A stretch of DNA of 64,000 bases from Elysia crispata (taxonomy: Eukaryota; Mollusca; Gastropoda; Plakobranchidae), in contig JAWDGP010001472.1 of the NCBI GenBank assembly GCA_033675545.1, positions 839,001 through 903,000 on the forward strand, given 5' to 3'. The translations under genes and the position numbers were made by a program. This document shows positions 47,169-55,221 of this stretch, in pieces; position 1 is the stretch's first letter; each line of letters opens with the position of its first letter. The notes below the pieces were generated by a model. That model was not told the origin of the DNA, did not search any database, and worked only from the letters and a program-made list of their open reading frames with translations.

Positions 47169-47912
47169 CTACAAGTCAAGTTCAATTAGGAGGGAGACCA
47201 CCGCGCTCGCGATTTCGGGGGTGGACGAGGCTGATCTAAAGTTTATTTTGTCGCCTTGCTGCAGCGCCAGAGGGGTTGAAAATATAGAAATACCGCAGGC
47301 TTGGCCCGGGGGCTTGATCGTACCATATAACGGGCTTTCCATCCCGTTGACCGAAATATTGACAAGGGCGGAGGAGATTAAGTTGTGAGGTGCTGTTGTC
47401 GACAGCCCCATACGAAGGACCCTACCTGCGGCCATCATGGGGTAGCCCCCATCTGCAAGGCCCCTAGCTGCGTCGCTGCCAAATGACCACTCGTATCGGT
47501 TATCGAGCATAGACCGTTTCTGTTCGGCCCACACAGTTATCTTAGCCTTACGCCTATCTACCGCGGCTTCGAAAGCATCAGCCGCCGTTCTCACGACCTG
47601 GTTCCATGAAGTAGCCTCATCACCTTTGTACGGCCGTAGGTCTCTGGGCAGCCCACGCACCAGTTGCCCCCCCATGTCCAGATCACCACTCATGGTGTCG
47701 CCCGCCTTCAGGACACGGAGGCCGTCCTGTGCATCGACATAGTCTTTTTTAGCAAAGTCTGATAAGTCGGAAACGAGTTGGGCCTTAAAGTGTTTTAACG
47801 CCTCGCTGATGGTGCCGTCCTGCGTATCGACGTAGTCTTTTTTGACATAGTCTGATAGGATCGTGCCAATGTCAGGCCCGGGGCGGCGGATTCTCTCGCC
47901 GAAGATGCTCAT
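47169..47912 (-). CDS. Fibre/spike-like protein
   Basis: 247 residues, ATG at 47,912. Two copies of KDYVD(T/A)QDG (residues 25-33 and 56-64) and a GDTMSGDLDMGG motif (71-82) are typical of the trimeric shaft of phage and viral fibre proteins. A coiled-coil-like linker (100-135) leads to a beta-rich C-terminal domain with NRYEWSFGSD (138-147), which would be the knob. It most likely forms a surface spike that contacts host cells; this is inferred from motifs only. Its ATG overlaps the stop of the preceding penton-like gene by ATGA (47,912-47,909), suggesting coordinated expression. Confidence 0.75.
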   Translation of the reverse strand: MSIFGERIRRPGPDIGTILSDYVKKDYVDTQDGTISEALKHFKAQLVSDLSDFAKKDYVDAQDGLRVLKAGDTMSGDLDMGGQLVRGLPRDLRPYKGDEATSWNQVVRTAADAFEAAVDRRKAKITVWAEQKRSMLDNRYEWSFGSDAARGLADGGYPMMAAGRVLRMGLSTTAPHNLISSALVNISVNGMESPLYGTIKPPGQACGISIFSTPLALQQGDKINFRSASSTPEIASAVVSLLIELDL

Positions 47913-48592
47913 TTTCTGGCGACGAGTTCAAGCGCAACGTGGATCGGAAGGTCTTGGTTGGAAATTTTCCCATGTGCATCCCTAATCGAGATCTTTAACT
48001 CGCTTATCGTTCCATCGCGAAGGCGTTTAAATTCGGGGCACTCCATTCGGACCGTGTTAATGTCCCCGAAGGCGTGTCTCCCCAATCCGACGCAGACCAG
48101 GAGTGTCGAAGGAGCCCCATCGGCGATATTTCCGGATGTGTTGAGTTCTTCGAGATGGACCCACAGCATTTGCCGCGTCGCAAAGTTTACAGGGCGATCG
48201 CCCGTATACACACCGGCGTCGAGCCAGACTCCGCCTAGGCCGTCGTCCAGGCCGAGAAGCGCCAGCAGGCCATCGGATAGAAGGATTTCCCACCCGGGGG
48301 CGACTGTTAGTGTTATCAACCCGTTCTCTCCACAGACCGTTAGCGTGTGGCTGGCCCCCTTGAGAACCGCCTGTAGCCGGTCGAACCCATACAGGCCTGG
48401 CGGGATGGTGAGGGTTTCTTCTGACCCCCCGGTGTTTTTCCAAGAAAGTTTCTCCCCCTTTTCAATATTGTACCACCCCGCGGCAAAGGTTATCGATCGC
48501 AAACCAATGGAGAGGTGCCCATCGCGGTTGTCGATGCACCGCAGGAGGGGGATTGCCTCCCCCCTTTGAACGTTCGAAAGCGTGTGGAACAT
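47909..48592 (-). CDS. Minor capsid (penton-like) protein candidate
   Basis: 227 residues from the ATG at 48,592 (MFHTLSNVQ). The frame is open further upstream but only with a GTG codon. It is rich in predicted beta strands, with a TIPPGLYGFDRLQAVL block and the C-terminal FKRLRDGTISELKISIRDAHG, patterns I associate with the single-jelly-roll penton/minor capsid proteins of Polinton-like elements. It sits directly before the fibre-like gene, as penton and fibre often do. It starts 11 bp from the divergent gene at 48,604, so promoters must be very short or lie within coding sequence. Confidence 0.55.
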   Translation of the reverse strand: MFHTLSNVQRGEAIPLLRCIDNRDGHLSIGLRSITFAAGWYNIEKGEKLSWKNTGGSEETLTIPPGLYGFDRLQAVLKGASHTLTVCGENGLITLTVAPGWEILLSDGLLALLGLDDGLGGVWLDAGVYTGDRPVNFATRQMLWVHLEELNTSGNIADGAPSTLLVCVGLGRHAFGDINTVRMECPEFKRLRDGTISELKISIRDAHGKISNQDLPIHVALELVARK

Positions 48593-48603
48593 GCTGGCCC
48601 AAT

Positions 48604-50016
48604 ATGAGTTCGACACCCGGGTCTAAAAGTGAAGCCGAGAGCGCCGTCTCAAGCGCCCTCGCAAATGCCGCCAAACTCGTCCTCGAGAGCGAGGCCGCTC
48701 GAAAGAGCGCTGCGGGTATGAAAGCTTTCAGGCTTACTAGTGGAGTCAAGCCCCGGCCGGACTACTATAAAGCCCCGGCGAGCGATGTAGGTGATCTCTC
48801 AATAGGCCGGGTTCAAATCCAGCACGACGACCCGCAGAAGTGGTTCGAGGCTAAGTACCCCGATATATTCGAACACTACCGCTTACCTCATATCGATTCA
48901 GACGAACTGGTCCAGGCTTGGCGTAGAACTCCTATGCAATTTTGGCAAAACCAACTCAACTTCGCTGTTTGGTGCGCCACCGTAGGCTGTGGGGTTTCGG
49001 CGGAGGACCATTTGTCCGCTTCTAATGTCTTTCTGAAGTCCTTCTACCGCTTCCATGTGTACTACCAAATACGTCGTATACTGGAAGAATTAATGGTTGC
49101 ACTACCCGATGAGGAGACATGGGATGCAGTGAACAACACTTACGACAATAACGCGTACAAGAAAATATGCCGAGAATTCGGCGTCATTCCACACTCTTCT
49201 TATTGGAAGGTTAAAGGCCCCAACTGGGGGCTTGGTCTAGTCTACTTCTACAGGAAAGAATATAAAGGATTCTACGGGCTCGGTGATGAGGAGTACGACT
49301 CGAGAAATATGTCGTTTACAGAAGAGTCCGACGGCGTTCGCAAGATTGGATACCTTAGGCAGATCGCCTTTGGAATAGACACAGCCTGGAAGAATTTCAT
49401 ACTCGACAAGTCAGATGGCTTGACTGGCCCCGGGGTCGCGAGGATGAATGATAGTATCCGGTCTTACGTGTGGACCATCCTTAGCGCCCAGGTCCTGACC
49501 CGTTCAGGCATTCTTGGCACCGGGGCGGCCGAGGATGCGCGAAAACATTTCCTGGTGTTAGTCGAGAATGTCATAAAAGCTCCTGTGGACATCCCCTCTT
49601 CAATATTGCGTTATGAGGAAGCCATGCAGCATGCCCGTTCTAAGGCCGCCTTCTCCTTTGGGGAGGGTCTTTACCTGTCCCCAGGAGACATGCTTCTCCG
49701 CATAGGTAAGATAGCGGGCTACAACAACAATATCTTAATCGCCACTAGTGCACATAAACTGGGCTGGAACGACGACCTCAATGAGGATACCGCCCCACCA
49801 GACGCCGAAAATGACACCGGTGAAAAGGGGTTAGTTAAAACGATGGGCGCCGACTCAGAGGCGGCCACCAACCAGTACTCAGCCATCGCAAAGCCAACCC
49901 CTGCTACAACAACGGCCGCGGACAAAGCAGACCACGAGGCCCACGAGGACGAAAAAACAGCCCTGATCGTGGGCAGTATTGCCATCGGCCTAGGACTGTT
50001 TTGGTTTCTTAGGTAG
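48604..50016 (+). CDS. Conserved element protein with C-terminal membrane anchor
   Basis: 470 residues from the ATG at 48,604 (MSSTPGSKSEAES). The frame is open further 5', but only a TTG is available. The globular part (about 60-370) includes PMQFWQNQLNFAVWCATVGC and is well ordered. An Ala/Asp/Glu-rich linker (about 400-450) leads to a single C-terminal membrane segment (TALIVGSIAIGLGLFWFL) ending in Arg. I recognise it as a regular member of this element type but not its function; a virion membrane or minor capsid protein is plausible. Its 3' end overlaps the convergent gene ending at 49,990 by 27 bp. Confidence 0.75.
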   Translation: MSSTPGSKSEAESAVSSALANAAKLVLESEAARKSAAGMKAFRLTSGVKPRPDYYKAPASDVGDLSIGRVQIQHDDPQKWFEAKYPDIFEHYRLPHIDSDELVQAWRRTPMQFWQNQLNFAVWCATVGCGVSAEDHLSASNVFLKSFYRFHVYYQIRRILEELMVALPDEETWDAVNNTYDNNAYKKICREFGVIPHSSYWKVKGPNWGLGLVYFYRKEYKGFYGLGDEEYDSRNMSFTEESDGVRKIGYLRQIAFGIDTAWKNFILDKSDGLTGPGVARMNDSIRSYVWTILSAQVLTRSGILGTGAAEDARKHFLVLVENVIKAPVDIPSSILRYEEAMQHARSKAAFSFGEGLYLSPGDMLLRIGKIAGYNNNILIATSAHKLGWNDDLNEDTAPPDAENDTGEKGLVKTMGADSEAATNQYSAIAKPTPATTTAADKADHEAHEDEKTALIVGSIAIGLGLFWFLR

Positions 50017-51366
50017 AAGCCACTCGCGTGCCGCCAAAAGCAGTAATCCCCCGACAGCCAAAAGAACAGCCCAAAGATTTCCAGCCAGCCAGACCACGGT
50101 TTTCCCGAGGAGAGACAGGAGCCAGGAGACGATCGAGCCAATGATCCCCGGGAGGGCGGCGGCCGCCTTGCCAGCCAGCTTGGCCAGGATTCTTCCGAGG
50201 CTTTGGAGTTGTTTTTTGATCCACTCTTTGGCCCCGCCCTTTCCGGGAGGCTGCGGTGGGGCGGCGCCGTCCCCACAGAAACGCCCGGGATAGCGAGGAC
50301 TATTGTAGAAATAGTCATACCGATGGCCGTTAGATCAGTCGCAATCGTGATTCCCTGCTCACGAAAGAGGGTCTTTATTCGCTCGGCGAGGGTTTTGTCC
50401 TCGTGTAGAATCCGGTGCAGGGTTTCACGTATACGATTGACCTGGGACCGGAGAGCCTCTCTATTGGCCGAAGCGGCCTCAAGGCGGGCAGCCCTTTCAT
50501 TCTGCAGTTTACTCAGGCGTTCGGTAATTTTTTCTTTTTCAGCCTCGTCCGTGGTCTCTTCTAGCTTTCTTTCTTCCAAGGCGATGTCTTTATCCAGTTC
50601 CGAGAGCTTGGCGAGGTTGTTTATAAGCTATCCCCCGGGACCTTTCCAGGGACTTGCACATACCTAGTATATCACGGGAGGTATATCCCTCACTAGTGAG
50701 GACAGCTAAGATTTTTTGAGCGCTTTTAACGGCCTCGTCCGCCGCCTGCTCCGATTCTTCAATCGGGGCTGTTGCCATGATCGAGGCCGCATTGCTCATT
50801 TGCTGTTTGGATTTGAGGAGTTGTTGTTTCGCCTCTTTTGACATTTCGGGATTCCATCTCGAGAAACCCAGACCCTTTTTGACAATTTCCCACCCACCCC
50901 TTCGGCCGGCAACAGTGGTTAGCTGGTTTGGCCTTCCCGTATCCTCATTTATAAGGTTGAGATAGGGATAGCCTTTCAGGCGTAATTTGTTTTCACTATC
51001 GAACTCAAAGTTGTCCAAAACCGGAAATTCCGGGGCGATATTTTGATCCTGTGCCAGCATTTTGTAATAGTCGTTTACCGCGCTCGCGAGGAGTTTATGT
51101 TTCGAAACTTCCATCCGACTGGTATCAAAGACATCTTTATATTCGCCTTCAACGTAGGCCAGTTTGATGGCCGTTGTCATCGGTTTTCCATAGGCGTCGA
51201 TTTTCCCGGTACTGAATGAAGTTTCCGCGGTGCCGCCCCGGGTGGTAGTGCCGCCCGCGTATTCGGGCGGTGTAGTATCGATGAGGGTATCATCGTTACG
51301 AAAAGTACTGATTTCAATAGATTCGGAATGACCAGACCAAACATCCTCGGGACGAGCGTCCTCCAT
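49990..51366 (-). pseudogene. Large membrane/coiled-coil element protein, two frame breaks
   Basis: ATG at 51,366 opens 258 codons (conserved blocks IEISTFRNDDT, KPMTTAIKLAYVEGEY, LRLKGYPYLNLIN) to a TAA at 50,590. Around 50,592-50,627 the similarity passes to another frame (starting within 50,627) with a long coiled coil (EERKLEETTDEAEKEK) and the hydrophobic LTAIGMTISTIVLAIPG. Near 50,255-50,280, at a G run, it passes to the third frame, which holds a basic linker and three Ala/Leu/Trp-rich hydrophobic segments, ending at TAG 49,992-49,990. In relatives this appears as one protein (from memory). Either two real indels or assembly errors. Likely a virion or membrane protein; exact role unknown. 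Confidence 0.75.
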
Positions 51367-51410
51367 GGTGTTCTTATATTGAAGATCAATTTACCCAAGT
51401 TCAATATATT
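51367..51410. promoter_or_regulatory. 44-bp divergent promoter with inverted TATATTGAA half-sites
   Basis: The whole interval between the start codons of the minus-strand gene (51,366) and the capsid gene (51,411). TATATTGAA at 51,375-51,383 and its exact reverse complement TTCAATATA at 51,400-51,408 flank a 16-bp centre, so each direction sees the same TATA-like element about 2-8 bp from its ATG. A shared late promoter for virion genes is the natural reading. 5' UTRs would be almost absent. Confidence 0.6.
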
Positions 51411-52697
51411 ATGGCTTCGAGCGCATACGGGATAAAACTTAATCCTTACCGCCGTCTTCGAGAACCCCTAGGGGTCAAGGCTGTGCGGCAGTCGGTTGTT
51501 GTCACCAACAACCCGTCGGCGATTGATCAGAGCCAGCAGTTGATGGTCCGCTTCCCAAATCTGGGGAGCAATGACGTTGTCGTGCCCGGATCCGCGAGAC
51601 TGGCGTTCACCATCTCGCTTACCTCGACTGACGCAAACCGGACCCTGGTCCAGAATATAGGCCGCGCCGTGGTAAAAAAATTGACCATTAAAATTTCCGG
51701 CAACGAGGTGATGTCCATCGATGACAGCGACGTATATTACTGCTATCAAGACCTCTGGAAGACCGCTCGAGAGCGGGAGAACGCCCAATACCAGGGAATT
51801 GACACTACTACCAACCGAAACGCGACCAAACTTCGTGTCGGCGCAGGAGACGCTGCGGACAATGCCGTCGGCCAGGCCATCGCCGACGCGTATGGAAACC
51901 GCTTCTTCGTGCCGCTGGACTTCGAACTGCTCGAGTCCCACATGCCCTTCCACCAGGCGGCCCTTGGGGACCGCCTCGAATACGAGCTCACTTTTAACGA
52001 ATACAGTCGAGTCATAAAGTCCACGGGTGACGGCAGCTACACGATCGATAACATCTGCCTCGAGTTCGACAAGGTCACCAGCGAGAGCCTCGCCCGAAAT
52101 ATCCGCAACCAGTACGCTAGCTCCTTTGCGATCCTGTACGACCGCGTTCTGCGCCACCGCAATATCCCAGCCAACAAAAGCGACACGCTCTGGAACATCA
52201 ATCTCAACGTCCCCGCGCGTTCCATGAAGGGTGTTCTTATGTTATTCGAGGACCCCGCAGCTGCCTACAAGCGCGACACTGAGGCTTTCTACAACCCCAA
52301 ACTTACCAAGGTCGAGGTAACAATCGAGGGCGTACCGAATCAATTGTACAGCCAGGGTCTCCGCGCGTACCAACTGTGGGACGAATCCAAAAAGCATTAC
52401 GCAGGCGGCCATAAGCGGAGCCCCATGACAGGGGCGGTCGCGAAAGACCTTGCTTTAGCGGACGTGTCTCTGGGCGAGTTCTTGACCAGTAAGTACTGCC
52501 TGTGGCTGGACCTGCGGTCGAGCGATGACGATCAGCTCCACGGCAACGAGCGTCGCGTAGAGAACGCCAGCGAAGGAATTATAATCCAGATAACCAAGAA
52601 GGCCGAGTCCGCTGGCGCTTTGAACATCTATTTGTACGTGATCATGGATGCCCAACTTAACCTGCAGGATGGCCGCATCGTCTCCGTCCTCTATTAG
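51411..52697 (+). CDS. Major capsid protein (double jelly-roll, F54H12.2-like)
   Basis: 428 residues, ATG at 51,411, frame intact to TAG at 52,697. It contains blocks recognised from invertebrate proteins annotated F54H12.2-like (RFPNLGSNDVVVPGSARLAF, LTIKISGNEVMS, FFVPLDFELLESHMPF, LRAYQLWDESKKHYAG), which are the major capsid proteins of Polinton-like elements and build pseudo-hexagonal capsomers. Dense beta-strand pattern in two halves (about 1-210 and 215-428). It lies next to the packaging ATPase, the usual capsid-module arrangement. The opposite strand is open for up to 229 codons but has no family. Fold assignment comes from family knowledge. Confidence 0.87.
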   Translation: MASSAYGIKLNPYRRLREPLGVKAVRQSVVVTNNPSAIDQSQQLMVRFPNLGSNDVVVPGSARLAFTISLTSTDANRTLVQNIGRAVVKKLTIKISGNEVMSIDDSDVYYCYQDLWKTARERENAQYQGIDTTTNRNATKLRVGAGDAADNAVGQAIADAYGNRFFVPLDFELLESHMPFHQAALGDRLEYELTFNEYSRVIKSTGDGSYTIDNICLEFDKVTSESLARNIRNQYASSFAILYDRVLRHRNIPANKSDTLWNINLNVPARSMKGVLMLFEDPAAAYKRDTEAFYNPKLTKVEVTIEGVPNQLYSQGLRAYQLWDESKKHYAGGHKRSPMTGAVAKDLALADVSLGEFLTSKYCLWLDLRSSDDDQLHGNERRVENASEGIIIQITKKAESAGALNIYLYVIMDAQLNLQDGRIVSVLY

Positions 52698-53301
52698 AGC
52701 GCCCTTGCCCCACTCCCCCCACTCGGCGATCATTTGCGGGCAGACAGGCTGCGGGAAGACGGTATTCGTCCTAGACCTCCTCGAAGGGCCCTATCGCGGG
52801 GTCTTCCACCACATCGTCATACTGTGCCCCACCATCCGGCACAACACCACCTACCAGGGCCGCCCGTGGATATGGGGGGACCCTGAGATATATATCGTCG
52901 ACCCGGGCGAACGCCTGCACGATTGGCTCCGCTTTTGGTACCACCGTTTCAAAGGCGAGCCGACCCTTTTCATCATCGACGACTGCAGCGCCACGCAGTC
53001 GATGACGAAAAAGAAAGACACCCTCTCGGAGTTGGCCTTCTCCGGCCGCCACGCCCAGCAATCCGTCTGGGTGCTGTCTCAGCGATACAATTCGGTCCTC
53101 AAAGACCTGCGGGAGCAGACCCAGTGGGTGGCCTTGTTCCACTGTAAGGACCGAGACTCTTTCGAGGAGTGCCTCCGGGAGAACGACGTCATAGCGAGCC
53201 GGGAAGAGCGAGTAGCCGTTAGGTGTCAGCTCGCCTTGAAAAAACACGCGAAGCTGTTGTTAAACACTTCACAACCTTCTTCATATCATTTGCTTAGCTG
53301 A
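52648..53301 (+). CDS. A32-type DNA-packaging ATPase
   Basis: 217 residues. Walker A GQTGCGKT (31-38), Walker B LFIIDD (107-112), then FSGRHAQQSVWVLSQRYNS (131-149) typical of the FtsK/HerA-superfamily packaging ATPases of poxvirus A32 type. It would pump the linear element genome into capsids. Its first 50 bp overlap the end of the capsid gene in another frame. The second ATG at 52,669 is an alternative start that still overlaps. It is short at the C-terminus but includes all motifs. The frame is intact. Confidence 0.9.
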   Translation: MPNLTCRMAASSPSSIRAPLPHSPHSAIICGQTGCGKTVFVLDLLEGPYRGVFHHIVILCPTIRHNTTYQGRPWIWGDPEIYIVDPGERLHDWLRFWYHRFKGEPTLFIIDDCSATQSMTKKKDTLSELAFSGRHAQQSVWVLSQRYNSVLKDLREQTQWVALFHCKDRDSFEECLRENDVIASREERVAVRCQLALKKHAKLLLNTSQPSSYHLLS

Positions 53302-53332
53302 TGTTTATCATTTGCTTAGCAAATGCTAAGCA
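53283..53332. promoter_or_regulatory. Repeat/hairpin between ATPase and next gene
   Basis: TATCATTTGCTTAGC occurs twice (53,283 and 53,306), and GCTTAGC-AAAT-GCTAAGC forms a 7-bp stem at 53,312-53,329, just before the ATG at 53,333. It could be a regulatory site or the scar of a small duplication. Confidence 0.45.
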
Positions 53333-54160
53333 ATGTTGTTAACAATATTAAACACGGCTATCTCATTGACCACACTTTTGGTTCTCCTGTGGGTAGTTCA
53401 CCAACATATTAAAGCTAGACGAGAAATTGGTAAACTTTCAACTTTATTACATACAAAGAACTTCGAAAAGAAAATGGACGATTTGCTCGACGGACTACTC
53501 GCCAATGAAGCCGGGTTACAAGCGCCAGCTGCATTGGCACCAGCCGTGCCACAGACTACAGTGGTGGCGGAACAGCGCGAAAAGCTGGCCATTATCGCAG
53601 CAGGGGGGCAGGCCGGAAAGTACCTTGGTAAGTCCCTGTCCGTGGAAGAAATCGACAATATGGACGACGACGAGGTTAGAAAGCTCCACACCCGCTACGA
53701 GTCACGACTCGGTGTTTGCATGACAAAAACTCTGGGGAAGGCTGCGCTGCAGCTCTATACAACCTTGGCCACTATGTTTCTCCCGTTACCGCCGGAGAAC
53801 CAGCAGCCTCTAATGGAGGACCTAGAGTCTGACATGATTGTCGACCGCGTGCTCAACAGAACTGCTTGCGAATTGTATTACCGCTATGGAAATTTTCTGG
53901 CGCCGATCACCGTGGCGTTGACCACGGCTAAGTACTGCCAATTTGGACACCGGTGTCCAAAAAATACAGAAGAAGATGAACTCGAAGTACAGCAATGTGT
54001 CTCCACCGGCGGAGACAACCACTCCGGCGGAGACAACCACTCCGGCGGATACATCCAAGCAGGTGGAGACAACCACCCCGGCGGAGACAACCAAGCAGGT
54101 GGAGACAACCAAGCAAGTGGAGCCACAACCTGCTTTAAGGGTGACGGCCCCGCCGTCTAA
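53333..54160 (+). CDS. Conserved element protein with N-terminal membrane anchor
   Basis: 275 residues. The N-terminus (about 3-24) is a hydrophobic anchor, followed by a basic charged helix and an Ala/Pro linker. The conserved core (about 100-205) has SVEEIDNMDDDEVRKLHTRY, LGVCMTKTLGKAALQLY and CELYYRYGNFLAPITVAL. I recognise the family from related elements but not its role. The last 60 residues are a low-complexity GGDNH(S/P)GGDN repeat read from the 15-bp tandem repeat at 54,005-54,120, which also encodes the start of the next gene in another frame; this tail may be a by-product of repeat expansion. Confidence 0.7.
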   Translation: MLLTILNTAISLTTLLVLLWVVHQHIKARREIGKLSTLLHTKNFEKKMDDLLDGLLANEAGLQAPAALAPAVPQTTVVAEQREKLAIIAAGGQAGKYLGKSLSVEEIDNMDDDEVRKLHTRYESRLGVCMTKTLGKAALQLYTTLATMFLPLPPENQQPLMEDLESDMIVDRVLNRTACELYYRYGNFLAPITVALTTAKYCQFGHRCPKNTEEDELEVQQCVSTGGDNHSGGDNHSGGYIQAGGDNHPGGDNQAGGDNQASGATTCFKGDGPAV

Positions 54161-54515
54161 AAACGAGAAGAAGGTCGCCGCGGGGCGTGCCGGCGCCGCC
54201 GCCAGGAAAGCCAAGTCAGAGCGACTTGAGAGAGAACTCGCGGAAGCCAAGGAGGCTCTGCGGGATCCCACGTTCGTGGCCGACCCGCCCGCCCCGGAAG
54301 CCGCCCCGGAAGAAGCTCCGATCCGCGACAAAAAACAAGAAGGCTCTATGTTATATTTGGGCGCACTGGTGGCCGCTGTAGGGGGGCTGATCTATTGGTC
54401 TAAGTTTAACCGCGCAGAACCGCCGCAGCCAAAGGAGAAAAAGACCACCCTGAAAAACAGCGCGGGTCCTGCTCAGCAATTAAAGGTTGCACACAATCCC
54501 CACTATATGGAATAA
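53976..54515 (+). CDS. Small protein with Thr/Glu repeats, coiled coil and membrane segment
   Basis: 179 residues from the ATG at 53,976; the frame is open further up only with TTG. The N-terminal third is a repeat of (P/Q)(A/V)ETT(T/K), encoded by the same 15-bp repeat used by the preceding gene. Then a very basic segment (KNEKKVAAGRAGAAARKAK), a coiled coil (ERLERELAEAKEAL), a Pro/Ala/Glu linker and one membrane span (MLYLGALVAAVGGLIYW). The KKVAAGRAGAA type is familiar from related elements. The basic patch suggests nucleic-acid or capsid binding at a membrane; unproven. Confidence 0.65.
   Translation: MNSKYSNVSPPAETTTPAETTTPADTSKQVETTTPAETTKQVETTKQVEPQPALRVTAPPSKNEKKVAAGRAGAAARKAKSERLERELAEAKEALRDPTFVADPPAPEAAPEEAPIRDKKQEGSMLYLGALVAAVGGLIYWSKFNRAEPPQPKEKKTTLKNSAGPAQQLKVAHNPHYME
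54005..54120. repeat. 15-bp tandem repeat inside two overlapping genes
   Basis: About seven to eight copies of GGCGGAGACAACCAC-like units, with AAGCAGGTGGAGACAACC variants. The unit length is a multiple of 3, so both overlapping frames stay open as it expands. Confidence 0.9.
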
Positions 54516-54522
54516 CAACACC

Positions 54523-54756
54523 ATGGCTTCGATTGACGGAAAAGCTATAACGAATGCACTGTACCATGCCGCCCTTGTCAGCGGGCTTTCGATAGGGTAT
54601 GCTAAGCTAACCCAGATGGCCATAAAGGGGGGCTTACCAAAACTCGACACGACGGCGCGCGATGCCGGGATGATGCTTCTGGATGTCTCGCTTGCTATTT
54701 TAACTAAGGACGAGTTAATTAAACGTGGGATTATTCCCTCTAATATTTCTCCGTAG
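54523..54756 (+). CDS. Small conserved membrane protein (77 aa)
   Basis: ATG at 54,523 (MASIDGKAITNAL), TAG at 54,756. Two hydrophobic segments (about 8-25 and 42-60) and the conserved block GLPKLDTTARDAGMMLLDVS ending DELIKRGIIPSNI. I recognise this PKLD...DxGM...TKDxLIxxGIIP pattern as a regular small gene of this element type. The frame is intact and it lies 7 bp before the next gene. Probably a virion membrane component; function unknown. Confidence 0.7.
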   Translation: MASIDGKAITNALYHAALVSGLSIGYAKLTQMAIKGGLPKLDTTARDAGMMLLDVSLAILTKDELIKRGIIPSNISP

Positions 54757-54763
54757 TAGCACA

Positions 54764-55185
54764 ATGGCAGGGGCTAGCATCGCGATGATGGTCGGAGGCG
54801 CCATCGTGAACGCTCTGGCGTTCTAGGGGAGCAGCTACTACTTTTCAAAACTCGACAAGAATAATTCAGAAAAAGAACAGAGAAGACACAACAAGGCCGT
54901 AGAGCAGCTGAACGAAGCCCAGGCTCAGTGGTCTAATAGGCGTACTGAACGCCTTGACTGGATCAACAAAAAGCTCCAGGAACAAAACCAGGCAGTCCAG
55001 AGCGCCGAAGCGGCATGGCGTGAGTACACCCGCGTCACTGGGGAAATTCTCGACCCGCTAGAGCCCGAGCAAAGCTTTACGACTTCTATACACCGAGCAG
55101 CGCCCAAAAAGACCGCGAGATTTCATTTGTTATCGGGGGTATGGTATTAACCGGCCTTGTTGCATACTATATCGCTAGAAGATAG
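54764..55185 (+). pseudogene. Tail-anchored coiled-coil protein, stop codon and frameshift
   Basis: ATG at 54,764 opens a hydrophobic N-terminus (MAGASIAMMVGGAIVNALAF), but TAG at 54,824 ends it after 20 codons. The same frame continues as a charged coiled coil (KLDKNNSEKEQRRHNKAVEQ, QAQWSNRRTERLDWINKKLQ). Near 55,065-55,080 the sense passes to another frame with DFYTPSSAQKDREISFVIGG and a C-terminal membrane segment ending ARR at TAG 55,183. Two independent lesions make it the most damaged gene of the element. It looks like a small virion or membrane protein. Confidence 0.7.
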
Positions 55186-55221
55186 TCGGTTAGACCCCAA
55201 TTTTTCCGGTCTATATACGCG

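Noticed and set aside
47958..48569. 203-codon plus-strand open frame
   Set aside because: Antisense shadow of the penton-like gene; Ser/Pro/Arg-rich composition typical of such shadows.
51468..52157. 229-codon minus-strand open frame
   Set aside because: Antisense shadow of the major capsid gene; the sense frame has clear family motifs.
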